Source: an uncultured Pirellulaceae bacterium (GTDB lineage Bacteria; Planctomycetota; Planctomycetia; Pirellulales; Pirellulaceae). Taken from it: DNA of 34,761 bases. Each line of letters begins with the position of its first letter. The first letter of the stretch is position 1. Under the pieces are notes generated by a model, which saw nothing but the letters and a program-made list of their open reading frames with translations, had not been told where the DNA came from and made no database searches. Shown here one piece after another: positions 26,701 through 34,451 of this stretch. A program made the position numbers and the translations under genes. The DNA lies in contig CALHPU010000032.1 in the NCBI GenBank assembly GCA_938036435.1, forward strand, positions 1 through 34,761, read 5' to 3'.

Positions 26701-28415
26701 GCATGTTCTCGATCGCCGAATTGAGCTTGTTGCGTAATGGTCAGCCCGTCACGTTTGACACAGCGCGATCCAACTTTCCAAGTTCCGTTGATACTGATAT
26801 CGGTCGAGCTTCAGATTCAGACAAACGCACGTTCTGGAGGCCCCAACATCCCGTGAACGTCCCGGTCAGAACCGCGATTTTTCCTGTGCACCCCGAAGAC
26901 TCTAAAGACGGGTTACTGGAATACGAAGTGGTAATCCTGTCTGGCCAGCCATCGACTTCTGAGTATGACTCAATTGGCCGATTTAAAATCTCTTGGTGTG
27001 ACCAAACAGTGGAAGTGCCAAGGCAAAATCCCGCCGATGTGGCAATGAAAATTCTCGACGACCAATACATGCGTAATCCGGGAAATTACGGAACCCTCGT
27101 GTCTCTAGCCCGTGCTGCCGCCCTTAAAAATCCGCCTGATCATGAATCCGCGGCTAACTATGGATGGACGGCATACGCGCTCAAGCCCAGAGATACTAAC
27201 TCCATTGCAATTGCCGTCAGAACAATCTTGCGACGCAATCCCGCTCCCGGCTCGGCGGAGTTGGCTCGGGCAATTTTGCTCGCCCGCAAGGCACAGGATA
27301 TCGATTTCAAGTCTGGCGTACTTGAGCAAGTTTTTGGGCAGCAAATCAACTTTGCCAATGCACACTATGGTCAGCGACAGTTTCAACTGGCGGAGCTCGC
27401 CTATCGCACAGCCTATGATTTGATACCAGAGAACTTCCCTTTCCCCGGACGCTGGGGACACTGCCTAACCGAAATCGGTGAACTTGAATATGCAAAAGAA
27501 ATAATGGGGAAAGCCTTTCAACGGCGACCCGGCAATAGTTGGCTGCGTGTTCACCTGACGCAGAATGCCATCGCCAGAAAAGAATTTCACCAAGCCCAAG
27601 AGTACATTGATCCAGTAGTGACCAGCTATCCCAAAAACCTGGTCGCACTCATGTTCAAAGTCCAGCTCGCTGAGAACCGAGGCGACTATTCGGAGGTGGT
27701 TCAATTACTAAGGGCTCACGAGAAAGTTGCCGAGCTCACTTCAAGCGGGGCAGGATTTCGGTACCGCGCATTGTTTGCCGAAAACAGGATCGAGGAAGTC
27801 GAAAAGGAACTGCCAGCAGCTTTCAAGAAATGGCCCGATGCAACCGAGCTGCTACACGACATCTGTCTGATCATGACCGCCAACGACCAAATTGGACCTC
27901 TTAAAGACCAACTGGAGCTTTTAAAATCTGAGCGGCCGATGCTGCTCAACCGCATCACCGAAAGCATATTCTTGTCCGAAGTGATGGTCTCTGAGGTCAA
28001 GACACCTGCGGAACAAGAACGTGAAACTCAAGGCTTCCGAAGCCACGAAACGCTTAACCGTTTCTGCAAATTGGCCGCAAACATCCTTCCTGATTCCACC
28101 ACCCTCAACCGGCTGAACTTAATCATTCAACTGAAACAACGAAAGTGGGAATCTGCGATTGAGGACATTGACGGAGGTAGCAACCCGCAAAGCCGTTTCT
28201 CCCTGCTGGCCAAAGCTTGGTGCCAGTTTGAACTTGCGAATCTTTCCGCTGCCGGTGCGCTAGTTGAACAATCTTTGACCGCTGACGCCAATCACCGCCC
28301 CCATGAATTGCGGTGGCTGCGAAATCAATTGGAAATTCGCTCACAGGAGCCAGATAGCTCAATCTTGCAAATTTTCGGGCCAGCAATTCAAATGGGCCTT
28401 CAAGACCGTGGCTAA
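23793..28415 (+). CDS. Membrane Ser/Thr protein kinase with tandem beta modules and TPR tail
   Basis: A 1540-aa Hanks-type kinase. The kinase domain spans residues 51 to about 370: glycine loop IARGGMGVIV, catalytic K81 in LAIKLLL, alpha-C E99/E100, HRDLKPANIM (D178, N183), and the metal-binding motif as DWG (D196) instead of DFG, common in planctomycete kinases. A long insert (about 205-255) precedes GTLAYMPPEQA. A transmembrane helix is at about 402-426, followed by a coiled coil-like region to about 530. Two beta-rich modules follow (about 640-805 and 915-1075), each with D-x-SLP-x-GPGR and GRFR/K signatures. TPR-like helices fill about 1090-1540. The topology implies an intracellular kinase with an external sensor. 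The ATG has only a weak ribosome site. Confidence 0.93.
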   Translation: MIDENTGRQVEVVGIDNQKTVDSSLHCRPDGVAGLPASEVVDCAPVDATGRYELKDEIARGGMGVIVHSRDKELQRDLAIKLLLKSKADQPGASLRFIEEAQIAGQLQHPGIVPIYDVGELEDGRPFFSMKLVKGQTLAQLLRKRSSVSEDLTRYLGIFEQVCHAIAYAHSRHVIHRDLKPANIMVGAFGEVQVMDWGLAKVVCDGFSLGEIFEIHPSNSSDIDLHGDAHDSGVRTTRDVEREAGVASPDHQAQTQLGSIVGTLAYMPPEQALGHVHLIDKAADVFALGAILACILTGKPPYVGSSSKSLQEMAENGDLKACYQRIEASGCDLKLQTILRSALAPRKANRTLDAATLALEIGGYIASVSDQLNEAKVESAAAKAREEEAVKASVRLQRRSKIATAMATIAILASILAGVGAFVAQRNQVALLEAENASRIATAELEAESFKRQRNFYRQLQNQIAICDAFVESAFAKTAVRPDSDSMQRIQKTKATLDKKLENGAVYPKLRIQHQELTERLATLEAAVHLVDELEAQHTALVADELDGGEHHHFFAGQREKVAVSQKQVHSARRYKLFADWLGSISGDDRQRAAEKILEMPSWAQPPIIDGLKQLQQSYRAPDIGMLANVATWHPLKMTGHHTNGSLLSQLPDGSILATGPVPNGEKYSLVFSTDVNQFSALKVEALTDPSLPMLGPGRSSEGDFTVSWMAFGIATHDAQSDALTFLQLNFHDAFTTFQSPQSGFNQHHWHCVMAPSKDQHAILILKEPVESLDGFNMKSILKFNSPGPWGDQILGRFRVSVASVPTRTAVAEFANQAGEIADKVIAGRANRWEQRYWRARGKRKGDELVADLLHLASSKSCRQQHRVYAIRLAETLKEQSEPWWIGEMNRQCRWRVIDCDETHSIAPTKKLIDGSWLVGQTDQSNSEITGSYQHTFRFRTPRPITYLKFESIRDQSLPNGGPGRGVGTGMFSIAELSLLRNGQPVTFDTARSNFPSSVDTDIGRASDSDKRTFWRPQHPVNVPVRTAIFPVHPEDSKDGLLEYEVVILSGQPSTSEYDSIGRFKISWCDQTVEVPRQNPADVAMKILDDQYMRNPGNYGTLVSLARAAALKNPPDHESAANYGWTAYALKPRDTNSIAIAVRTILRRNPAPGSAELARAILLARKAQDIDFKSGVLEQVFGQQINFANAHYGQRQFQLAELAYRTAYDLIPENFPFPGRWGHCLTEIGELEYAKEIMGKAFQRRPGNSWLRVHLTQNAIARKEFHQAQEYIDPVVTSYPKNLVALMFKVQLAENRGDYSEVVQLLRAHEKVAELTSSGAGFRYRALFAENRIEEVEKELPAAFKKWPDATELLHDICLIMTANDQIGPLKDQLELLKSERPMLLNRITESIFLSEVMVSEVKTPAEQERETQGFRSHETLNRFCKLAANILPDSTTLNRLNLIIQLKQRKWESAIEDIDGGSNPQSRFSLLAKAWCQFELANLSAAGALVEQSLTADANHRPHELRWLRNQLEIRSQEPDSSILQIFGPAIQMGLQDRG

Positions 28416-28495
28416 GGAGTCAACCTCCTTACCTCGAAGGGCAAGATCTCCTTGCTCGTGTTGATCTCTGAGTTTATCTGTTATTGCTGCTATTC

Positions 28496-29161
28496 ATGAA
28501 CGTCTCAGCCCCGACTAAACACAAACTACCTTGGCGGAAGATCATCACCGTTGGCTTGATATTGATCTTCGTCGGCTACAAATACGCTCATCCCACTCTT
28601 GAGAAATGGACAGGCATCGACCTACCGTCGCTCAACGGTGATCGAGACAACCACCAATCCCCAAACGCGCGGGGTAGCGATCGCAATGGCAACAAAGACT
28701 ACACCGTCAACTTTCCGCAACAGTCTGGACAAAAGACCTCCGGTGGGCGCGTTAATGGCAGCGGTGGGTTCCAACTGAAAGAGGTAGGTCGTGATCGATT
28801 CGAATCGCCGGCGGGCCTGCTGTACACGATGGGGGCCCGTGGTGAACACCGCATCGAACACGTGATGCGGCACTCCAGAGACATGGCCAGCCGACCAGCG
28901 CATGGCGTCTTCATCGGTAATGGGGATCGCGATACGGTGCTAAAATTAATTGATGATGCGTGGAAGCTTGCCGAGGCAAATTCTCCCAAAGCGAAATACG
29001 AGAAATCAAAAGGCAACGACGCTTGGACCGTGAACATGGGACGCAAGGTCGGCTTTGACGGCGGTAAAAAGGGGCAACGAAATGGAGGAAAGAGCCTGAA
29101 CTCAATCAAACTCATCCTCGCCAACGGCAACCAAGTCATCACCGCGTACCCCGTGAGATAA
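28496..29161 (+). CDS. Small membrane-anchored protein with histidine motif, possible RNase-like fold
   Basis: A 221-aa protein of unknown function. One transmembrane helix (about 15-28) is followed by a polar linker (about 45-95) and a compact C-terminal domain (about 100-221). That domain shows SPAGLLYTMGARGEHRIEHV, with H118, H122 and H126, then RPAHGVFIG (H136), a helix LKLIDDAWKLAE, and an ending LNSIKLILANGNQVITAYPV. The order of an N-terminal H motif, a D/E-rich helix and a final beta strand with T-A-Y-P resembles barnase-EndoU-ColicinE5/D-RelE (BECR) ribonuclease-like domains. This is only a fold guess. ATG 28496 is preferred to TTG 28484. It follows the kinase by 80 nt and may be its partner. 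Confidence 0.6.
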   Translation: MNVSAPTKHKLPWRKIITVGLILIFVGYKYAHPTLEKWTGIDLPSLNGDRDNHQSPNARGSDRNGNKDYTVNFPQQSGQKTSGGRVNGSGGFQLKEVGRDRFESPAGLLYTMGARGEHRIEHVMRHSRDMASRPAHGVFIGNGDRDTVLKLIDDAWKLAEANSPKAKYEKSKGNDAWTVNMGRKVGFDGGKKGQRNGGKSLNSIKLILANGNQVITAYPVR

Positions 29162-29245
29162 ACCACCGGGTCAGTGCACAGACAAAAACCTCCACCGCCC
29201 GGCCCAATTGATCCTGTTCGGTTTGTGCTTCCAACTCAGGAGCGA

Positions 29246-30430
29246 CTACAGCACTGACGCGATCGCCTTGCACAAACCGTCCATGTTATCCGCGTTCATT
29301 CCAGCGATGTTGATCCGGCCGCTGCCAAGAATGTAGATCGAGTGATCGTTTCGCAACGCCTCGGCCTGATCTTTGCTCAATCCGGAATAGCTAAACATGC
29401 CGCGCTGGCGGTTGATGTATTCGAAGTCTCTTCCCGGTACCAGAGCAGCCATCTTGTCCACAAACTGACTTCGTAGAGCGACGATCCTTTCGCGCACGCC
29501 CGTCAGTTCGTCTTCCCATGTGTTTCGCAAATCTGCATCGGTAAGGACCGTTTGCACAATAGCTCCACCATGAATCGGCGGGTTGGAGTACATGGTACGA
29601 ATCGTTGATTTGATTTGTGATTGCATCGCAGCAGCTGCTTCTGCGGTTTGTGAGATGGCTGTGATTCCGCCAACGCGCTCCCCATAGAGTCCAAAGTTTT
29701 TGGAGAACGAGTTACAGATGATCGCCTCACCACCGGAAGCAACAAACTTACGGATTGGGGACGCGTCTTCTTCTAGGCCCTCACCAAACCCTTGATAGGC
29801 AAAATCAAAAATCGGCAGAAGTGATTTGGTTTTCATGATCTCGCCCAATTCAGTCCATTGATCGCTCGAAAGATCAACGCCGGTTGGATTGTGGCAGACT
29901 GTATGTAGCAGCACAGCGTCGCCTTTCTGGCTGCTGGAAAGGGAGGCCTTTACCTTTTCGAAATCCAGCCCCGTGCCGCTTTCATCCAAGTAATCATACT
30001 GTTTGATCTCAAGCCCCGCTTGTCCGAAGATTTTTGGGTGGTTGGCCCAAGTCGGGTTGCTCATCCAGATGGTTTTCACCCCCAGAACGCGTCGCGCCAA
30101 TTCGCCAGCGACTCTCAAAGAGACAGTGCCGCCTGGGGTTTGCGCAGTCGATGCCAAGGCTTTGCCGGATAGGTCTTTTCCAAGAATCAATTCAGCAACG
30201 GCGGTGCGATACGCGGGCGATCCGTCAATCGGCAGGTAGCTTTTGGTCGTGCTGTTATCCAACAAAATCTGCTCGGCCAGCTTAACGCTTTTCATGATTG
30301 GCGTTTGGCCACTGGCGTCCTTGTAAACGCCGACGGTCAAATTGATCTTATTGGCGTTGCTGTCGTTTTTGAAAAGTTCGTTGAGTCCGAAGATTGCGTC
30401 TGGCGGATTAACGGGAACTGACTCGAACAT
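29246..30430 (-). CDS. aspC: Aspartate/aromatic aminotransferase, class I (AspC-like)
   Basis: A 394-aa PLP-dependent aminotransferase of the E. coli AspC/TyrB group: it interconverts aspartate plus 2-oxoglutarate with oxaloacetate plus glutamate. The N-terminus FESVPVNPPDAIFGLNELF and NKINLTVGVYKDASGQTPIM is diagnostic. The PLP lysine is K244 in CNSFSKNFGLYGERVGG, with D209 and Y212 (FDFAYQGF) contacting the cofactor, and HTVCHNPTGVD as in the family. The length is normal. ATG 30430 follows a GAAAG ribosome site. Upstream on the same strand, 240 nt away, is the FHA gene. Confidence 0.95.
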   Translation of the reverse strand: MFESVPVNPPDAIFGLNELFKNDSNANKINLTVGVYKDASGQTPIMKSVKLAEQILLDNSTTKSYLPIDGSPAYRTAVAELILGKDLSGKALASTAQTPGGTVSLRVAGELARRVLGVKTIWMSNPTWANHPKIFGQAGLEIKQYDYLDESGTGLDFEKVKASLSSSQKGDAVLLHTVCHNPTGVDLSSDQWTELGEIMKTKSLLPIFDFAYQGFGEGLEEDASPIRKFVASGGEAIICNSFSKNFGLYGERVGGITAISQTAEAAAAMQSQIKSTIRTMYSNPPIHGGAIVQTVLTDADLRNTWEDELTGVRERIVALRSQFVDKMAALVPGRDFEYINRQRGMFSYSGLSKDQAEALRNDHSIYILGSGRINIAGMNADNMDGLCKAIASVL

Positions 30431-30481
30431 TGTTTTTCTTTCGGGTTACCAGAATTTGGCGAGCGATTGCAGAGCAGCCGC

Positions 30482-30501
30482 GCACTTCCACTCAGAAGTG
30501 C
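30482..30501. repeat. Short hairpin between the FHA gene and aspC
   Basis: Perfect 7-bp stem gcacttc / gaagtgc with a 6-nt loop and no T-run on either strand, so it is not a standard terminator. It lies in the 5' leader region of aspC on the minus strand. Confidence 0.5.
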
Positions 30502-30670
30502 TGTCTCTAAAGCGACATAATTTAGACAGAGGCCGAGGTCGCTTAAAGGCCCATTTTGGCCACCGACAGAAATAGAGCGGTTCCCGTTTCGGCAAGCGAA
30601 AAGACTGTGAAGGTCCAACCGGCGAAGGCACTAATCCAAATCAGACTGATCCACTCTCATCAGTGCGGAT

Positions 30671-31279
30671 TTAGCTCGCTGGCTTGCCGATTTTGTTGGT
30701 GTACTCTGCAAGCCGCGACTGCAAATCAACAATCTGCTGCCATTTGACCTGAGACAGATGAATCGCTTGGCCGCGTTGTGACATCTCAGCGTCCTGAATA
30801 ATGTGCCGCAGGTGGAGATGAAGGTACTCGATCACTTCGGCAAGTTGTGCCGCTTGGCCGGGTGAAAGCCGTTTGGGCAATTCAGGCGGCTCCTCCGAAA
30901 GCAAAACCTCTCCCATCGCGACGAACTTGTCGACAGCAGCCGGATCAGAAGGTGTTTGCGAAACATCAAACCGCTCGCCAATTTGCTCGCGTGCTCCATA
31001 GACCAAAGTGCTTCGTCCGATTGAAATCAGGTCGCCTTTGCGAAGAATCTTCAGCTGGACTTCTTCGTTGTTGACCCGCGAGCCGTTGGTGGACTGCAAA
31101 TCTGTTAGAACAAGATCATCGTGGTCTTGCTGAATCTTCAAGTGAAATCGGCTAATGCGTTCATCATTGAGTTGGATCGTGTTGCCTTCTTCACGTCCGA
31201 TCGTCACAGGCACGCTTATCCCCTCGTAGACCTCTCCACGGTTGGCGCCGTCTAGGACTCGCAACGTAATGGATTTCAT
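30671..31279 (-). CDS. FHA-domain protein
   Basis: A 202-aa protein with an N-terminal forkhead-associated domain (about 1-100), which binds phosphothreonine. The FHA signature residues are present: G28-R29 (VTIGRE), S43-R-F-H46 (ISRFHLKIQ), and S63-T-N65-G with N70 (STNGSRVN). The C-terminal half (about 120-202) is helical, with no recognised domain. FHA proteins usually read out Ser/Thr kinases; the big kinase at 23793 is a plausible but unproven partner. An AAGG ribosome site supports the ATG. Confidence 0.93.
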   Translation of the reverse strand: MKSITLRVLDGANRGEVYEGISVPVTIGREEGNTIQLNDERISRFHLKIQQDHDDLVLTDLQSTNGSRVNNEEVQLKILRKGDLISIGRSTLVYGAREQIGERFDVSQTPSDPAAVDKFVAMGEVLLSEEPPELPKRLSPGQAAQLAEVIEYLHLHLRHIIQDAEMSQRGQAIHLSQVKWQQIVDLQSRLAEYTNKIGKPAS

Positions 31280-31724
31280 ACAAAATTGCCTTAATCAATG
31301 AGTGGGCTTTAACCATACCCCGAACGATTTTCATTCCATGAGGTCTCAACGGTGGATTGTTAAAAAAAGTTCTTATTCAGTAAAACCGTCGTGTCTTTTC
31401 AATTCTAACACGAGAGCCTTAGACCGTCGCTTTTCCTCGGAATTTTTGCAAATTTTAATGCAAAAGGCAATCGATACGTCCGGTCAGAGGGGCCCAAAGA
31501 GCCGGTCTTTTGCCAACACTCCTTGTTTTTCCGGATTTTTCAAAAATAGCCAACCTTGCCGCACAACCTACTAGGACGATACCGGAGAGGCACAGATGGA
31601 GAACCTTCATGAAAGATCGATTCTCCGCCCTCCTGTCAACTGCGATGCCAGCGAAGATTTTCGAGAACCGTTATTGATAAATTTGACGCAAGCGATATCT
31701 TAAGCTTCGTGAGAGAAATCACAT
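31280..31724. other. Intergenic region between the FHA gene and tRNA-Arg
   Basis: 445 nt with no gene that I can support; the open frame 31302-31574 reads as low-complexity. It should contain the divergent promoters for the FHA gene and the tRNA. Confidence 0.45.
31674..31701 (+). promoter_or_regulatory. Possible tRNA-Arg promoter
   Basis: TTGATA (31674-31679) and TATCTT (31696-31701) with 16-nt spacing match the sigma-70 consensus at 5/6 and 4/6. They end 23 nt before the tRNA. This is only a consensus reading. Confidence 0.35.
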
Positions 31725-31798
<74 letters not shown>

Positions 31799-31816
31799 TT
31801 TTTTGATCCAACTTAG

Positions 31817-31846
31817 ACCGAAGTCAAATGAGACTTCGGTTTTTTC
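31817..31846 (+). terminator. Rho-independent terminator of tRNA-Arg
   Basis: Perfect 9-bp stem accgaagtc (31817-31825) / gacttcggt (31832-31840) with a 6-nt loop, followed by ttttt. Confidence 0.92.
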
Positions 31847-31913
31847 GTGCGCGGGAAACACTCCCTCAACACCCCACCCATTCAAGTTTTCTATTTCAAG
31901 CGGAAGGACAACA

Positions 31914-32106
31914 GGTTCGTTACCCCGTCCCCGACGGTGGCTCGATTATGGCAACGAGCTCGCCAGCGAAAAGAAGCTGGAATCGATTCGTCGAAGTTGC
32001 GTTCGCGGCCCCCTCTTATGGAAGCGATGATTGGGCTAAGCAAACCGCCAGAGAACCGGGGCTCGAGCCCACCCTGCGAAGACCCGTTAGACCCATAAAG
32101 CGGTAA
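31914..32106 (+). pseudogene. C-terminal remnant of a RAYT/IS200-like transposase
   Basis: Two reading frames joined at a C-run (ccccc, 32009-32013) give one protein-like segment. The first frame reads LPRPRRWLDYGNELASE and KLESIRRSCVRG (31914-32008). The second, shifted by one base, reads SYGSDDWAKQTAREPGLEP and TLRRPVRPIKR, then stop (32014-32106). This is the C-terminal signature of REP-associated tyrosine transposases (Y1/TnpA-REP), whose intact tail is like WPxPRPRRW...RRSxxRGxPYGxxxWxxxTAxxLGLESTLRPRGRP. Only about 64 of the usual 200 or more residues remain, without the HUH and catalytic Tyr domain, so it is dead. It lies between the tRNA terminator and the 3' end of the glycoside hydrolase gene. 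Smaller open frames overlapping it are fragments of this decay. Confidence 0.8.
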
Positions 32107-32191
32107 ACTGGAGCTGTCCGACCTGCCCCCTTTTTCTCGAACTTTTTCTCAACGCAGTGGCTCACGCTTTTGTGAAAAAGCAACGGAGGTT

Positions 32192-33604
32192 TCAGTCGTT
32201 GTTCATCACGATCTTGTTAATTGATAACGGAGCGAGTGTGATGCGGTCGTTGGTGAGCTCAGTCGATTCGAGCGGGTTGGCGTCGATGTCCAACAGACGG
32301 GTTTCGCCTATCGCATCGAAGGCCAAGGCCTCGTGGGTGAGGACAGAGCGTTGTTTGTCTTGGTCGATTGTGATCGCCAGTGGGCGGGGCTTGTCCGAAA
32401 GGTTGATCGCGAAGATGACCAAACGCCCATCTTTTTTCACAGCCCGAGCGGTAACGGTGTCGACGATACCAGCGCCGGTATCCAGCGGCGGCGTCTCGAC
32501 GTCCGTTGAAAGCAGATCAGCGTCTTCAAAAATGCCACGCATGATCTCGTGCACGCAGCCAAAGGCGGTCTTCTGCATCGGTTCAGCGGGCCGTCGGTTC
32601 TTGCCCATGGCGACGAAACTGCGTGCGACGCCGTTAACCGAAAACCAGTTCGCGCGGTCAAAGGTGTCTTGGTTTTCAAAAAGATACAGGTAGCAATCTG
32701 CCATGGTCAGGGCGGCAACTGCCTTCGCGTCCTCGCCAGCATTCAAGCCCCATTCAGTCAGCCAAATTGGCTTCTTGGCGAAACTGCGGACGTACGCGGC
32801 GGACTCGGCCAAGTGCTTTCTCCCGGCAAGGACAGCCTTGAGCTGGTCGTCTTTGGGCTCGTCCTTGCCCGGCCCGCTGTACTTATGCAGCGAAATTGCG
32901 TCGAAGTATTGGCCATCATCGGCCACAATCTTGTTCCAACGGTCGTGCTGGTTCCGCCAAGACAAAGTGACCGAGACGCGCACATCGGGCTGAGCTTGCT
33001 TAAGGGCTTTCGAGATACCGCGGGCAGAGTCGCGGTAGCCTTCCGGGGTCAGCGTCTGGTTTGAGACTTGGGTTAGCCAGAACTGTTCGTTTCCAAGCTC
33101 GATGTCGCGAACGACGAAGCCTTTTTCGATGCTGTCCTGTATACGGGCGACGTTCTTTTCGGGGCTGTCGAACGCGGCGTTGTATAGCCAGACGATGTTA
33201 TGTCCTGCACCGTCTCGCTGTTTCTTTTGGTCATTAAGTTTCTTCAGCCCGTCAAAGCCTCCCTTGATGCCGCGTTCCTTCCATTTTGCAAGGACCGGGG
33301 CATAGACATCGGACCGGCGGTGCTCGTGGCCGTGGTTTGTGAAGCCATCAGTTTCCCAGTCATAAAAATTACCCCAGACACCGTCGGGAAAGCGCATCGC
33401 CACGGGATCCATGCGGTTGACGAAATCCTGTTCGCCTTGGCTCTTGAAGTGAAGGATGTTGTAACCAAGCAACGCGTTGTTCACCGGTTCGAACACAGTG
33501 GTGTTGACCACCAGCACACTTGGCTTTTCAGCCAACGACTCCCCCACGAACGAAAAAATGCACAACGCCAAAACGATCGCGATCACTGTACTCGTAGACT
33601 TCAT
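32192..33604 (-). CDS. Secreted clan GH-A glycoside hydrolase (GH51/GH79/GH39-like)
   Basis: A 470-aa exported glycosidase. A signal peptide covers residues 1-25 (hydrophobic 7-20, cleavage after SLA). A TIM-barrel follows, with the acid/base glutamate in IELGNEQFW (N172, E173), the nucleophile in KPIWLTEWGLN (E284), and ISLHKYSG between them, the normal clan GH-A arrangement. The C-terminal part (about 380-470) is a beta-sandwich (RLVIFAINLSDKPRPLAITI), as in alpha-L-arabinofuranosidases and related enzymes. The substrate cannot be read from the sequence; an algal or plant polysaccharide is a reasonable guess. The ATG gives a perfect signal peptide. The gene after it on the plus strand (34452) may also be carbohydrate-active. 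Confidence 0.85.
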   Translation of the reverse strand: MKSTSTVIAIVLALCIFSFVGESLAEKPSVLVVNTTVFEPVNNALLGYNILHFKSQGEQDFVNRMDPVAMRFPDGVWGNFYDWETDGFTNHGHEHRRSDVYAPVLAKWKERGIKGGFDGLKKLNDQKKQRDGAGHNIVWLYNAAFDSPEKNVARIQDSIEKGFVVRDIELGNEQFWLTQVSNQTLTPEGYRDSARGISKALKQAQPDVRVSVTLSWRNQHDRWNKIVADDGQYFDAISLHKYSGPGKDEPKDDQLKAVLAGRKHLAESAAYVRSFAKKPIWLTEWGLNAGEDAKAVAALTMADCYLYLFENQDTFDRANWFSVNGVARSFVAMGKNRRPAEPMQKTAFGCVHEIMRGIFEDADLLSTDVETPPLDTGAGIVDTVTARAVKKDGRLVIFAINLSDKPRPLAITIDQDKQRSVLTHEALAFDAIGETRLLDIDANPLESTELTNDRITLAPLSINKIVMNND

Positions 33605-34095
33605 TTTTCTATTCTTTTCTTGTTTACAACGGTGCCAATTTTCTGAACTGTTTACCTAGAGCCTTAAGCGAATTAAGCGAATAAAGCGACGTCAGTTCCA
33701 CTTCGTCAATTCACGCATTAATCTTCTCTTTTTGCCTGTCAGAGACAAGAACCCTTTTTCTTTCGATCGCTGTGCCCGATCACTTCAGCATCGATCTATT
33801 ATTGTGGACGAGGCGGCGGCGTTGGGATAGCCTTCTCGAACAAGATTGTTGGCCTTAGCGGAGCCAGATTAAAACTCGTGAATCAAGTCACAAAAAGGAC
33901 ACGCCGCAGCCTCGAATTAGCACAAAGGGTGAAACGAGAGCAATGGGAAACACGGGGAGGGGACAACTATTTTTCAAGGATGAAGACTGTCTCGCCCTTT
34001 AAAGTGTCATTGAATCTAGGGATTTGCAAGTGCCGAAAACAGACCACCCAAGAAGTCAAAAGACTTCATCGATTCAATAAAACACTTGACGACTA
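33605..34095. other. Intergenic region with a short tandem repeat
   Basis: 491 nt with no intact gene that I can support. At 33664-33690 there are three tandem 9-mers (ttaagcgaa, ttaagcgaa, taaagcgac). An open frame at 33878-34288 runs antisense to the pseudogene below and shows no protein-like signal. The promoter of the glycoside hydrolase should lie at its left edge. Confidence 0.5.
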
Positions 34096-34255
34096 TCTGG
34101 CACCGGTCTGGGCCCATCCCTCCCGTGCAAACATTGATCTGAGGCTTATCGGCGAGCTCGGCTCGCACCACATGCCCATCATGAATCGCAACCGCCACTA
34201 CGGGCGTATCGCCTGCCTTGACATCAATAAAACCCTTCATCAGCGAATGTGTCAC
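34096..34255 (-). pseudogene. Decayed 5' end of an N-formylglutamate amidohydrolase-like gene
   Basis: Read from the GTG at 34255 (ATG at 34240): MKGFIDVKAGDTPVVAVAIHDGHVVRAELADK. The family N-terminus is of the type GDSPLVxxAIHxGHxxRxEL, with the zinc-binding histidine of HDGH kept. After about 37 residues the match stops, but a second segment, AREGWAQTGAR, in another frame (34096-34125) fits the next family block (REEDPxTG), and then a stop codon appears. The remaining 200 or so residues are not found downstream. This looks like a truncated, frameshifted remnant. The call relies on memory of the family. Confidence 0.5.
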
Positions 34256-34451
34256 GGTTGCGTTCTCCCCTCCTGCAGTGGGACTTGAGCGAATCTGCTC
34301 GTTTTGATTTCAAGGTTTTGAGATGGCAGAACAACCCGACAGATAAACGATAGAAATCCGTCGAGCTTTAATATCCTGACCGGTGAGTTTATACTTCCCT
34401 TCTGACCAAGTCACTCAAATTCTGACACACCTTCTACTTTAACGCGCGGTC
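34256..34451. other. Leader region of the last gene
   Basis: 196 nt between the pseudogene and the ATG at 34452. No motif was recognised; the promoter of the last gene is presumably here. Confidence 0.4.

Noticed and set aside
28414..28430. Hairpin aaggag-tcaac-ctcctt directly after the kinase stop
   Set aside because: It has only 6 bp and no T-run, so I do not call it a terminator; it may merely be an anti-Shine-Dalgarno-like coincidence.
33878..34288. 136-aa open frame on the plus strand
   Set aside because: It has no recognisable domain and is antisense to the N-formylglutamate-amidohydrolase-like remnant, which explains the region better.
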